Shown: in pieces, positions 22,634 through 33,861 of the stretch
Layout: every line of letters starts with the position of its first letter
How positions within the stretch are numbered: the stretch's first letter is position 1
Source: Pseudopyrenochaeta lycopersici
Taxonomy: Eukaryota > Ascomycota > Dothideomycetes > Pleosporales > Pseudopyrenochaetaceae
Reading direction: 5' to 3'
NCBI GenBank assembly: GCA_003313425.1
Contig: NHZP01000054.1
Location: forward strand, 124,001-188,000
Length of the DNA stretch: 64,000 nt
Notes under the pieces: model-generated
Told to the model about the DNA's origin: nothing
Database searches by the model: none
What the model saw: only the letters and a program-made list of their open reading frames with translations
Translations under genes and position numbers: made by a program

Positions 22634-22867
22634 TCACCCCGACCGAGGATCTGAGGTGGAAGTATCAGGGCGTGCGTTCCACCTCCTTTCGTCTTCAGAT
22701 GATACAGTTGTCGTTGGAAGATGTTCAGTCAAACTGGCTGCTCCACCGAGGTTGCCTGATTCATTCGATTGACCGCAACTATTGACAGTTGTAGGGTGCC
22801 CATTTTCCCCACCTGAAGTGCTGGACGGAGTCGGAGCAGTTGTATTAGATTGGTGGGAGTTGGACAT
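22634..22867 (-). CDS. Small Ser/Thr-rich hypothetical protein
   Basis: 77-residue ORF starting 'MSNSHQSNTTAPTPSSTSGG', low-complexity and probably disordered. A good donor (GTGAGT) overlaps its end near 22638, so a further exon is likely. No family recognised; it may be the first exon of a longer gene or a chance ORF. Confidence 0.35.
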   Translation of the reverse strand: MSNSHQSNTTAPTPSSTSGGENGHPTTVNSCGQSNESGNLGGAASLTEHLPTTTVSSEDERRWNARPDTSTSDPRSG

Positions 22868-23705
22868 GGTGGAATGGGCGGGGACTTGAAAGCATTAGTG
22901 GAGGAGCGGCTCCGAACGATTGGCTCAATAGTTCGCGGACGTTATCAATCTTACCTTCCCAATCTTAGCCTATAAGATAGACGGAGTTCGTGTTGAATGT
23001 GTGGAAAATATCGAAATTTGGACAAAAAGAAGAGCTAGTGTCGTCAGCGGAGGAGTGAGGGTAGCATGATCAACTTGCGTTCAGTGGCCGCTCCTGGACG
23101 CTTGCAGGTGGTAAGAGCGCAGCAGGCTATGCGCGTGCTGGGAGGACAAAGAAAACAGCGCTCAATGAAGTCTTCGGCGTGGAAGGGTACTATGGGAATC
23201 AAGAGGCGTAAAGCATATCAGTAGGCACTATGCTACTGTCGAAAGGAGATGGGATGGCTGGGATCTCGAAGATGTCGTGCGCTATCTCTAAGCATATGGT
23301 CGGATGAAAGCGTAGCGGGAGAGGCGAAAGTGCGTCGAGGAAGATGGCAATAGACAACAAATCCTGTGAAGCTGCCAAAAATGTGGAGATGTTGATGGGA
23401 ATGGCTCTAGTAGTGACAACACTTGGGCTTGTCCAGCTGGCACAGTGAGGCCGCAAACGTGCTCATCAACGAAGATACTAAGTGTGACTACGACGTGTCA
23501 AGAATAGATGAGGCGATAGCTTGAAGATTGTGAGAGAATGTGATCGATTGCAAGACTTTATAAGCCAACTCCAACGCTCCCTGCTCACGATTGATCTACC
23601 TCTATACCCCCATCTGGGATTCCTAGTATCATAGAATGGGGCGGCAGAAACGGCGGCATTCTTGTCATCGTGGGGATGTTTGCAGATGTGAAGGGGCTTG
23701 CAGAT

Positions 23706-23765
23706 TTGACGCGGTATGCAGCTTCTTTTGATCTATAATTTGATAAACTCCCGACATCGAGTCAG
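23706..23765 (+). repeat. Short dispersed repeat (pairs with 57491-57555)
   Basis: Shares 'CGGTATGCAGCTTCTTTTGA' and 'AAACTCCCGACATCG' with 57491-57555 in the same orientation, with a few substitutions between. Probably the edge of a duplicated or transposed segment. Confidence 0.6.
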
Positions 23766-24131
23766 CTCCTCGTGAGCTTTCCCATATTGATCCAGGAAGG
23801 CGCTGAGTTATGCATGTTGATATCGTTCTGATGTGCTGGAAATCTTGATTGAGTTAAGTCGCGGGGGTGTATGCCAGCCGTCTTAGACGTGCCCACAGCC
23901 TGCATCTAGATTGCCGGTTAACATTGTTCTTGGGGATGCTATAGGGTTGCTCGTTGTAGCAACGAAAACGAGGCATTGGTGTCTACATCTCAACTACGCG
24001 AAAGCCTTATTGCTTAGCTTCGGGCAAACAGCTCATCTGGTTCATATGATTCGCTCGCTTCCAAATGTCAGCTTACAAATCCTTGCTGACTCTAATATCT
24101 TTCCCGCAACCCAGGCATGATAACCCCACCT

Positions 24132-24213
24132 TAGCTTTCCTGAAGACTATGCAAGATAAGTCTGTACATTAGCTTTCCTGCAGACTAGACAACAAAGGCC
24201 TGCATTAGCTGCC
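24132..24213. repeat. Degenerate ~37-bp tandem repeat
   Basis: 'TTAGCTTTCCTGAAGACTA', 'TTAGCTTTCCTGCAGACTA' and a partial 'TTAGCTGCCCC' begin successive units spaced about 37 bp apart. Confidence 0.55.
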
Positions 24214-24307
24214 CCACGGCTCAGCCTAGATAAACCTGGTCTCGGCCCCCTTTCACCCAAGCAAAGTAAGCCATCAGTGTACCTCTGCACCAGCACTGAC
24301 AAATTTC

Positions 24308-25409
24308 ATGGCATCAGATTCCGCAATTCTAGTTTCCTCGCAGAACACCGGAACTAAGGCTTCCATTATCGCAGCTGCAATCGAAGTATTTACGCGACAG
24401 ATAGAGCAATGGGGGCGCAAACGAGCCCCTCCCGGGCTCGAACAGAAGCTGAGGGCAACCCGTAATGCCGACCGAACCACCACGGCACGAATTTTGTTAG
24501 ACCACGGAGGCTTCGTGGCCTGGATGGCATATTCTCTTGCGACAGATGGCAAAGCTCATTTTAACGGACGGCTTCGTCAAGACAACACCATCAAAGCCTT
24601 CAAGGCATTACCCTTCAACGACCGCGTGAATACCGCCCGAACACTAGCACAGCTCGAGCTGCCCCATGCTGTAAGAGCACATATTTACAGTATATGCAGG
24701 CGTTTTGAGGTTAAGGGTGAGTGATCTTATTGTTCTACTTTCCTTTCTGACCAACTGGCCAGGTCTTTTAACAGATCTTCATGAGGATGCTCGCCCAAAC
24801 AACACACTTCGTCCCAACGGGACGCCTACCGAGGGCCCTGAGGTCTTTCCGGACGAGCTCAAATCTACCGCCGCGGGAAATACAGCGACTAGTGCTTCGT
24901 TGGAAGGAGTTGCGGATGTTTTCGGCGAATATATGTACCGTGTGATCCGAAGAGTCACGACTCTGAGTGATGGGAAAGCAGCCTTGAAAGCTGCTGTAAC
25001 GATGCAATTTCCGGGCTTCGCGCTGCACGATTGCGTCATGATGTTGGAGATCTGCGAAAGCGAAGTGGAACATCTTGTGAAAGATTTGTTCGGGATTAAC
25101 ATGGTGTCGGTAATGGGGATTCGGCACCTTATCCTAGGAAAAGGTGCCAAGCTGACATCCAACATATCCAATCCCGAGATCACATTGAAAGGTGTTAGGG
25201 ACGAAACTATCATTCATATTCTTGGTGCTGAGATACATGAGGAAATCATGGCAAGTCGGATGCGCAGGAGAGAATTGGAGGAGGAAAGGAATTCTGCAAC
25301 AGAATGCGTGTCCATGATATTTACATGTAAATCTGGCGAAGGGGCATATATGAACCTATGTCTGGCACTTAAAGGAGGTCTTCAAATCAGGGACAAGCTG
25401 TTTAGCTAA
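24308..25409 (+). CDS. Hypothetical protein, two exons
   Basis: Exons 24308-24716 and 24763-25409 with a 46-bp intron (GTGAGT…GGCCAG) give 351 residues in one frame. No domain recognised. The N-terminal half is helical ('IIAAAIEVFTRQIEQWGRKR', 'LRQDNTIKAFKALPFNDRVN'). The second half holds 'ALKAAVTMQFPGFALHDCVM' and a charged helix 'MASRMRRRELEEERNSATEC'. There is no signal peptide or membrane segment, so it is presumably cytosolic or nuclear. Intron phase and coding composition make it a believable gene. Confidence 0.7.
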
Positions 25410-28239
25410 AAAGAAATCCAAACTCGCCACATTTAATGCTATTGCTCTTCAACCACTTTCCCCTCAGAAAAGTAGAGCTCTGTCCCGTAAGGCACTTTTC
25501 CTTCCCCATCGCATGTTTCGTGGGTAGCCGTCGTCTCTTCATTTCCCTTACTGTCTTTTTCCACGACACTGAGCTTGCATTGCTTCCAGTATACTTTCTG
25601 GTCTCTCCCATAAACCCACCGTGGAGTATTCGGGGTTTCTGGAAAATCTTTCTTCGAAACGAGTGGGCCAGGTTGAAAAGGCTAGCGCACGTCAGACGAG
25701 TCATGACTCTTGATGAAGTGACTTACCATCAAGACGTCCTCTTGCCTTGCTGAAAGGTAGCTGTGGTGCGGATTGATCGCCCAAAGCGTAGTCAGCGCTT
25801 GCACGAGATGCTGAGAGATCTGAGCGAACGTACTGATTACGCGAGGATGAAGACTGTCGGTAGACTCCTGGAGACGGCCTCTTGCGTTGAACGCTTACAA
25901 ATTCTTGCAGGCCAGATCAGAGATCGTTTACGCTTTATAGTATTTTGGAGTCGGCTGCGTGAGGGAAATCTCTGTCAGCTGCCGGTAGCAAAGGATGGGA
26001 TAACTTAGCGAAGTCAAACTTACCAGATCCTTGTCAGAATGACGACCTTAGAATAGACTTTTCGGCTGAATTACTCCGATGGTGAAATAGGTATCGTGAC
26101 GAATGGCTACAGACACGGCGCACGCTGGAAGAGGTCGTGTATATCTCAAGGACGGCGCTTAGCGAAATCTTGAACCTGGCAGTTTGGGACTGTACGAAAA
26201 AATCAGCTCATGCAGACTGAGAGTTGACACAGTGGCTCACGACGTGTACGCCTTGACCGCGAGGTCTCCCAATATACGAACTCTGGAGGTGACGAAGCAA
26301 CACTCTATTCACAGCAGCTGAGGATGAGTTGGCGCTTTGACGACCGCAAGACTATGATTTTAGAAGGACGAAGCAGGAAGAAGCGCAACGGAGTGGGCGG
26401 CACGTAGGTGTATTACAGAGTCCATCAAGCGCAAAAGGCGTTGATGCCCGACAAGAAATCGTTGAAAGATCTTAGGCCGCCCCTCGGTGGGGCTGGGCGT
26501 CGCCTTTTAAACCCCGGACCCATCTTCATATGACAAACCTTGGCACTGATGTTGTCCACCCCAACCTTTTCTCCGAAAGTAAATGATAGCACCTTCGAAG
26601 AATATGAGAATTACACGCCTCGTGGCACTTCCTTATTTGTAAGGCGTCTGGCTACAAGAACGAGCCCTTGCAAGCGATGCAGCATCAGAGGTCATGTGTA
26701 TGCTGAAGTGCGCGCCTGCCGCTATGACGCACGCTATCCGCTGACGCATTAGTACTAGTTCCTCTGCACAGACAAGCTTGCGCAAATGAGCCTGCTCTTT
26801 CTTCATTTCTGCCTCCTGCAACCTATGGCCCTGTAGTAGTTATCGCGTCTTCTGCGCCGAGCAATGTGGCCAGCGAAGCGATATATCCCTAGGATTTCTT
26901 GTGCTACCTATAAGTGGAATAGTTGCCCTCTAAATCGTATTGGGCGTGAAGTCCGCGACGCGCCCGAAGGTACCTCAACCACATCAGCTGCTGCGTCCGT
27001 TTAGGCGATGCGATCCTATATCTGGGACTTGCACTAGCTCTGAGACGGGGCAGAAGACGGCGAGGGTGCAGTGACCCTCTTTCTGTGAGAACATGTTAAG
27101 GTTAACGCCTCGCAGACCTCGGACAAAATTTGTTAGCGTCCTGATGCCTCCGACCGCCGAAAACTTGTTTGTGCCTCACCTAGAGAACTCGTTAAGGCCG
27201 CTCTACGAGGGCCTATCCGGTACACCCAGGAGAGGAAGGTTCTTAATAGGGCGTGATGCGCGCGACAGAAGAAGGAAAGAAGATCAGTCTTGGCCTTGAC
27301 TTCTTCAGTTCTTCTCCTCTCAGATGCTCAGTAAGGCTAAACTCGCCAGCGTCGCAGCGTCGCAGAAGATGCATTGCATCGCGAGCAGTTCTGACGGGTG
27401 CAAGCGGCAGGACTCGGGTCTGTGAGGCTCAAACGCAGCAGCCTGAGCGAAGAGGATAGCAGGGCACTAGACCGTAATAAAGGATAACATCTAAAAGCTC
27501 ACAAGAGTGGTGAGCTGATTCTGGTGTGGCTAGCATCTCCTTGGTTTTTCTAAGGTGAGGGTGTCTGAACGAGCTCCACGCGGGGCATGTGCGACTGGTT
27601 GCACAGCCCAAAGTGTGGCGCGCTAGGGCACCTATACGGCGATTGGACTTCGTCAGACGTTACTGTTGGCGCGGGGGGCTAAATTTTATTGGGCCAGAAA
27701 CGGTGGCATTCGGGTCCGAAACAGTGGTATTTGGGTCATTATTTGCGCTGCTGAGATTTGTCCCCAGTGCTAATTTAGCGGAAATTAATCGCTCCATTGG
27801 CTTAGTGCGTAATCTATGGCCGCGACACCATCGCGGCACTGCCGTGTCTATGTAGCAGATAGACACAACCATAAAATCGCTGGTGTTGAGTTCGCACGCT
27901 CGTCTTGTGTACCTTACCATGGAAGACATTGCGGCCCCACTGGACCAGTTAGGCGACGTTAATTAAGTTAATTAATTAACGTTAAGTTGTAACTTAGGGC
28001 TGTTCACAGAGCTGCGCCCTTATCTGATGACAGCCGCTTAGCGGGACGTTGCTCTCCGCTAGAAAACACATTCTTGACGCTATATCTTGTGTGGAGTAAC
28101 TTAGTGCCTTAAACCATCTCAAACTAATGAATGACAGAGGTCTTCACGGGTGTACTGAAGCAGCAAACTAATACTACTGCGAAAATGATTGTTATAGCTA
28201 CAAAGCCTTGTCGCTTATAGGTCTATCGTTTTCAAATGT
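25410..28239. other. Long intergenic region
   Basis: 2.8 kb with no gene I can support. Near 27690-27740 a 22-bp phrase is repeated ('GAAACGGTGGCATTCGGGTC' then 'GAAACAGTGGTATTTGGGTC'). At 27957-27985 there is a palindrome-rich TTAATTAA cluster like the one at 56752-56830. Confidence 0.5.
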
Positions 28240-28845
28240 CTACAGTAGGTAGATCAGAATAGCTTGGAGCAAAGCGGCTCCAAGAAGCCTACTAACACTG
28301 TGCCTGCCCGAGAGAGCTTCGCTGCTGAAAAGACTAATACCTGTAGGCACCTGTGTTGGAAACGGTCTCCGGGGAAGGGAGCCCGTCGTTGCGTTTACAG
28401 TGGAGTTATTGAATGTGAATGGATTAGCAGTCGAATCTCTGGTAAGATTGACAACACCAGATGAGACCGTAGCTATAGCATAGCCAGCTACACTAGTTGG
28501 GGCGGTGGTAGTATGGCCGTGGGTGATGCAGGGCGAGGTATCTTCAGGTTTGTGAAAATTTGAGCCGTGTATAGCACTCGAAGAAGCATGACTCTCAGTC
28601 GTGCGCGAAGATGAGTTCGTCTTAGCAGCGAGCGGTATGACGGCTGATCCAAACAGACCGCCTACTTGCACTCGGACGGTGGCATCTACCGCAACCCCGC
28701 TCCAGTCCGCAACTTGAGCAGCTGAAAGCAATGCGTTCGAGCTCTGTGCGTAGTTTTTTTCGTCGGTTCTTGTCGAGTTATGGGTGGAAGCTGCGGAAGC
28801 CAGCCCAGAGATGAGGAAGGCCGGCCAGATCGTGGTAAGACGCAT
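28240..28845 (-). CDS. Small secreted, probably GPI-anchored surface protein
   Basis: 201 residues, single exon. An N-terminal signal peptide (MRLTTIWPAFLISGLASAAS) leads into a Ser/Thr/Asn-rich region with several N-x-S/T sites (NSTR, NSSS, NLT, NNST, NAT). The chain ends in a hydrophobic C-terminus (LLGAALLQAILIYLL) preceded by small residues, as for a GPI-attachment signal. No catalytic domain is visible. It is probably a cell-wall or plasma-membrane surface protein. Its last ~55 codons and 3' flank are duplicated at 56555-56752. Confidence 0.75.
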   Translation of the reverse strand: MRLTTIWPAFLISGLASAASTHNSTRTDEKNYAQSSNALLSAAQVADWSGVAVDATVRVQVGGLFGSAVIPLAAKTNSSSRTTESHASSSAIHGSNFHKPEDTSPCITHGHTTTAPTSVAGYAIATVSSGVVNLTRDSTANPFTFNNSTVNATTGSLPRRPFPTQVPTGISLFSSEALSGRHSVSRLLGAALLQAILIYLL

Positions 28846-29192
28846 TGGTTTTGAAAGCGGCGGAATGTCAAGTCAATACTCTTGTCGTTTACGAGTCTTG
28901 AAGTTGGCGAAGGGAAGCACAATCGAATTTACAGGTTTTTGTTAGGCGCGAGCTCTGTCGCCACAGCAGAGAGTCTCATATTGGTCCGCGTAGATGAGTC
29001 GTGATTTGGTCCCGCATAGGTACTAAGTTTAGAAGGGTGTCGTGTTCCGGAACCTATCGCCTCGCTCTGGCTTGGGCTTGAAGTATGTTCCGGAATAGGG
29101 GCCCGTTTGTGTCTTCCCATTTAGAAGAATAGAAAAGGACGCTGTGTCGCTCATCTAAGTGCATATCATAAGCAACATCCTTAAGCTTCAAC

Positions 29193-30804
29193 ATGGATTC
29201 AGAAGAAAATAGCAAATCAAAAGGAAAGGCAAGGGCCGAACATGGGCAGCTCACACCGGAGCCAAGCGTGGAGCCTGAGCAAGTGAAGAGCGTGCAGACG
29301 AATGCGCGCAGCGATACCAGAAGCAATACAGACGCTACTGCTGGCTCTTCCACACATCCAGAATCAAACAGCGACGAAAATGCAGTACCTACGCCGGAAA
29401 GCAACATGAGCAATGCGGAGGCCGAGAAAACTGAGCCCTCGACAAAGGGTGATGCTGGTCAAGCTGCATCATCAACGAGCGGCCCCTCGGGGGTCGAGAA
29501 TCCGACGATTAAGAAGGAACCAAACGAGGGGCCTACAACTGAAAACGACCAGGTTTCCTCAAAATATAGCGAGCCTCAAGCCCGCGAAATCGAGAGGATC
29601 CTGGCGGCGGACCCCAAATTCCCTTTCCAAGTTCTGGGGCTAGAGGGGCTCAATGATAAGGACAAGGTACAAAAGAGGTACGAGGGCCTTATGCAGTTTG
29701 TCCATCCAGACAAATGCAAGCACGACAAGGCTAATGAGGCCGTTGAAAGTAAGTATTCGTCCAGATATCTCTGCGACACCCAGTGCTAACTTATTCTCCC
29801 CAGGGCTGAAAAGTGCTGCAAAGCAACTCACATTTGGCCAAACCATCGAAACTAGTGAGTCATTTCTCAATTCCGAAGGTGAGGCAATGGATTTGGATGG
29901 AGAAAATAATGTTTCTGGTCCACAGGGTGGCTCGAATGGCTCGAGTACCCCAAGTAGCCCGACAAACAGCGGCCAAGAGAACAGCGGAGACAAGCCCTTT
30001 GTGCCTCAGGTAACAGAAGGAAGTGGCGATGCTAGCCCGGAAGCTGAAGAGAAGTGGCCCTGGACAACCGGGCTCACCGCGCAGGGGGAGCGAATCATGG
30101 CATACCGCACGCACGGTAGAGGCTATAGATGTGCCGTGGAGACAGAGAAGGGGAACGGGGTCTTCCGCCTCCAGTCGGGGATGGAATGCGGCGGGTTCGA
30201 ACTAAAACAATACCTGAAGCAGGAAGGAATACGACAGTTTGCCCCGCCAGAGACTATGAGGAAATGGACCTTCAAGCATAGAGACGACTTTAAAGGGATA
30301 TGGCGCATGGCCGTCTCGGAGTACAAGACCCACAACCCGAGCTCGAAGACGGGGCGCCGCAAGGACCCTGAAGCATGGTGCTTCGCAAAATGGACCTGGG
30401 GCCCCGAGGAAATAACCGTCTCCGATCTCAGGAAAGTCATTGGTGCACAAAGCGCGGACGCTGCGATCAGGGCGCACTGCGACAAGAACAAGAGCACACC
30501 GCCCATGGATCAGACTCCGCAACAGGTGCTTGTGAAGGTGACTACTGAGAAAGATTTTGGGGAGAGCTTGAAGCAAGTGTCACACGACGCCAATCCCCCG
30601 GGGGAGTCGCCGAAGGCCAAAAATGAGAAAGATGGAGCGAGCGTGGGAGAGGACTCTTCAGTGGGCCTCCGTGAGCTGAGGGAGGAGCTGCGACTGCTAC
30701 GTCAGAAAGTTGAAAAGGTGGACGACCTAGAGAAGACTGCTACTACACTTGCTGAGGTTGTGATGAAACTGGCAAAAAAGGTCGGTATAAGCGCTGATGC
30801 CTAA
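29193..30804 (+). CDS. J-domain-containing protein, unknown partner
   Basis: Exons 29193-29748 and 29804-30804, with a 55-bp intron (GCTAAC branch), give 518 residues. An acidic, disordered N-terminus of about 130 residues precedes a J-like domain: 'FPFQVLGLEGLNDKDKVQKR', then 'GLMQFVHPDKC' with the HPD motif, then 'KSAAKQL'. A second disordered stretch follows. A conserved-looking globular part comes next ('WPWTTGLTAQGERIMAYRTH', 'MRKWTFKHRDDFKGIWRMAV'), and the C-terminus is a coiled coil (LREELRLLRQKVEKVDDLEK). J-domains recruit Hsp70. The second globular part is unrecognised and may be a substrate or nucleic-acid binder. The intron falls inside the J-domain, supporting the join. Confidence 0.8.
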
Positions 30805-30944
30805 GTATTCGGGTCGGTTCGCCATTAACTATCCGCCTGGCGTTGCTTTTTGTCTGCTTTACTTCTTATTTACAGCTGGTAAGTGCTATCGGCTGGCCCG
30901 ATGTCGGGAGTTTATTGAATCATAGATCAAAAGAAGTTGTATAA

Positions 30945-31041
30945 TGTGCATCCCTTCGTAACGGACAAAATTGTAGGTACTTAACGTGCATCCCTTCGTA
31001 ACGGAACAACCGCCGTAACGGACAAAATTGTAGGTACTTAA
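30945..31041. repeat. Minisatellite-like direct repeats
   Basis: 'GTGCATCCCTTCGTAACGGA' and 'CAAAATTGTAGGTACTTAAC' recur as a unit of about 39 bp; the second unit carries an 18-bp insert of related sequence. It lies between the J-domain gene and the NLR gene. Confidence 0.8.
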
Positions 31042-31506
31042 CTGAGTGGCTAAGAGCTATTGCAGGCTGACTAGGCAAAACACCATCTTGCGGCTGTCCA
31101 GGTGCAGGAGTGAGATCGTGGACAAGCTCGCTCGCTTGTGAAAACGGCGACATCGCGGCGTGGAAAAGCAGTGCAGCTGTGGGTGGAGTCGATTCTTAAA
31201 TCGCTCAAATGGCAGATGCGAGGAGAGAGATGGCGATGATGGCTCCCAGAGCGTTCCTCCAGCCAGCGCTGCCCAGCTCAGCTAGCTCAGCTCGCTCAGC
31301 CGCGCTGCAGACACGCAGACGCATGCCGCAGTCCAGCCTTGCGTCTCTGCCTGGCTGCTCTCTGCGTCGTTCCCTCTCCGTCTCGCTCTGTGCTCCTCCG
31401 CTCCCTCAGGACTACCATCTCACAGCGTGAGCAGACACTGCTCCCTCGACCACGACTATGGTGGGTCGCACACGGGCTTATCGCGCCAAGGCTGACGCAG
31501 AACTAG
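31042..31506. other. 5' region of the NLR pseudogene
   Basis: The first exon and start codon of the NLR are not resolved here. A CTAG acceptor ends at 31506. ATGs at 31209 and 31458 are candidates, but neither splices in frame by my reading. Confidence 0.4.
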
Positions 31507-33078
31507 GTCCGGCTGGTGACAGACGACGACATCGGGCTCAAGGTGCTCCGTGACGCGCCAGCAGACGCGGCCAACATCATCGAGTATGTTACCCCCGCAA
31601 TGCTTAGCCGCCTGGCGTTCTACTAAGCTCTCTTCCTCAGCATCGTTGCAGTCCACGGCATCGGAGCACACCCGGACGACAGCTGGTGCAAGAATGTCGG
31701 CACGGCGGAGGACCCGCGATGGGTCAACTGGCTTTGTGAGGAGAATATGCTGCCGGCCATAGCGCCTAATGCGCGCATCATGCGCTATGGATACCAGTCG
31801 CAGTGGTTCGGAGAAGGAGCGATGCGGCAGAAGGCGTCGACAGTAGCGCAGTGGTTGCTGCTGGCCTTGCGGCGGAAGCGAGAGGTGCAGAGCTCGTGTC
31901 TTGGAGGGGTGACTTATGGCTAATACCACTAGGAGTACCCGTTCCGCCCGCTGCTCTTTATAGCGCACTGCTTTGGCGGGCTGGTTGTGCTAAAGGTGAG
32001 CAGATGCAGCGTGACGAGGAAGAGCGCACGACTAAGGCTTGACAGGCACTCCTGGACGCCCGGCAGAACGAGAGCGAATGGCCTGGCGTGTTCGCATCGA
32101 CCACCGGCTTGATCTTCTTCGGCACGCCTTTTCGGGGCGCAGAAGGGATGAGCCAGGTGGAGATGCTGGCGGCGGCGCGGCGGGAGTACCAGCAGGACGA
32201 GATCCAGCCAGAGGTGCTGAAGATACTGGAGCCGGGGAACGAGTTCCTGCAGGAGGTGGTGGACCAGTTTGGGAAGACGCGAGCGCAGGCAAACAAGGCT
32301 CAGGTTGCATGCTTCTACGAGCTCAAGTCTAGCAACGTAGGAAGGATTGTGGGGAAGACAGATCGGACGGTGGGTTTGACAAGGAAGCGTGCATTATGCT
32401 AAGGCTGACTGTGTTCGCAGAGATTTGTGGTGAGCGAGAGCTCTGGCTGCCTCGATTTGGCAGATGCGACGAGCAAGTTCTCGCTTTCGCGGACGCACTT
32501 TGACATGAACAAGTTTGGGAAGCCAGCAGAGGAAGACTTTGAGACGGTGAGCGACGTAGTCAAGACCATGATCAGAGCGGCTCCTCAGCTTGTGCTGGCT
32601 CGTTCCCAATGTAATTATGGCAAGCACAAGATCGACTTCAGTCTCCGAGGCGTACCGGTAGTGAGCCGCTTCGTTGGGCGAGATGCAGAGATACTTGAGC
32701 TTGAGCGGCTTCTCGTCGACCCAGGGCGCGCAGCGAGCCGTCGAAACGTCGCCGTCCTCCACGGCCTCGGCGGCATAGGCAAGACGCAGCTGGCGGTCGA
32801 GTTTGCGCGGAAACACAAAGGCAGGTTCAATGGGATCTTCTGGCTTGACGGGTCGTCGGAGGCGAGTCTGAAGCAGTCGTTCGCAGACATGGCGCAGAGA
32901 CTACCGCGAGACGAGCTGACGGCTGACGGCGTGGAGGCGCTCAAACATTCGGCCATCGATGTCGACGTGGCGGTGCGCGAGTGCCTACACTGGCTGTCCT
33001 TGCCGTCAAACCATCACTGGCTGCTGGTCATGGACAACGTCGACCGCGACCACCGCGACCGAAGCGACTCGCAGGCAT
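31507..33078 (+). pseudogene. NLR-like gene (alpha/beta-hydrolase + NB-ARC), disrupted
   Basis: Exons 31507-31583, 31641-31884, 31933-31995, 32046-32369 and 32421-33078 keep one frame. The N-terminal domain is the SesB/PGAP1-like hydrolase found on fungal NLRs: 'IVAVHGIGAHPDDSW', 'FRPLLFIAHCFGGLVVLKAL' and 'GLIFFGTPFRG'. The nucleophile elbow reads HCFGG, with Cys where lipases have Ser. The NB-ARC part has 'RFVGRDAEI', a P-loop 'LHGLGGIGKTQLAVEFA' and the Walker B strand 'HHWLLVMDNVDRD'. Coding identity stops at about 33078, where a LINE RNase H segment begins. The frame then stops within 45 bases, so the rest of the NB-ARC and any repeat domain are lost. Intact members are nucleotide-binding receptors proposed to act in heterokaryon incompatibility. 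The remaining introns look spliceable, so the break may be recent. Confidence 0.88.
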
Positions 33079-33685
33079 ACGAACGACACGGGCCGGTGCC
33101 TCAGCATCTACACGAACGGTAGCGGCATAGACGACGAGACAGGCGCCGCAGTGGTATGCCCACTCACACAACAGACCCGCGCTGCGCACATGGGACCAAA
33201 TACCATCTCAACAGTATATGCGGCCGAGCTGCAAGGGATAAGCCTAGCGCTGCAGATAGCACAAGAGTACGTCGATCAAGGCGGCGGGCGCCGAGACATC
33301 GCCATCTACACAGACAACCAGGCGGCTATTTGGTCCATAGCTAAAGCGGAAGGAAGGTCCGGAGCCTACATCCTTGAGGAGATCGCGAGACAAGTCCAGG
33401 AGCTCCATGACAGGGGACGGCCAGTGACAGTCCGGTGGATACCGGCCCACGTCGGAATCCCGGGAAACGAAGCCGCAGACAAGGCCGCTAAGGAGGCCAC
33501 AGGGTGGAGAGAAAACGGCCGTAGACGTCCACCAGCAGAAGCACCTCCAAAGTTATACCCACTCAAGTCCACACTTAGGAAGTGGTGCAAGACACAGACG
33601 GAGCGAGCGTGGACAGCCAAGTGGAGAGCAGAGACCAAGGGCAGAGCGACCTATAGACACACACCACGGCCTACCAAGAAGGTGC
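33079..33685 (+). mobile_element. LINE RNase H segment inserted in the NLR gene
   Basis: 607 bp, almost identical and without indels to the reverse complement of 16876-17482. It encodes the RNase H domain, but the first catalytic Asp is changed: 'LSIYTNGSGI' here against 'LSIYTDGSGI' there. Both ends differ from a normal LINE insertion: there is no 3' end or tail, and the right edge stops at codons for 'TKKVL'. The open frame continues to 33861 into sequence I do not recognise. Confidence 0.9.
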
Positions 33686-33861
33686 TTGCCCGCTGGAACA
33701 GGACTCAAGATAGCTTCGCTGAGCCTTGCTATGTCCGAGGCACGGATGGAAAGACACGGGAGCGCTCGATTGGAGCACTGAGGGCAAGTATGACGTTGAT
33801 CGCGACATGTTCTGGCTCAAGACAGTATCTCGGCGATGTAGAAATATTTACCCCAATTTAG

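Larger units (their letters stand above)
22868..24307. other. Intergenic with small repeats
   Basis: No gene recognised. It contains a roughly 60-bp block at 23706-23765 shared with 57491-57555, and a degenerate tandem repeat at 24132-24213. Confidence 0.45.

Noticed and set aside
27957..27985. TTAATTAA palindromes as a replication origin or telomere relic
   Set aside because: Short AT palindromes alone are not evidence, and there is no telomere-type repeat.
31209..31430. Ser/Arg-rich ORF upstream of the NLR
   Set aside because: I could not splice it in frame to the hydrolase exon; composition is low-complexity. It may still be part of the true first exon.
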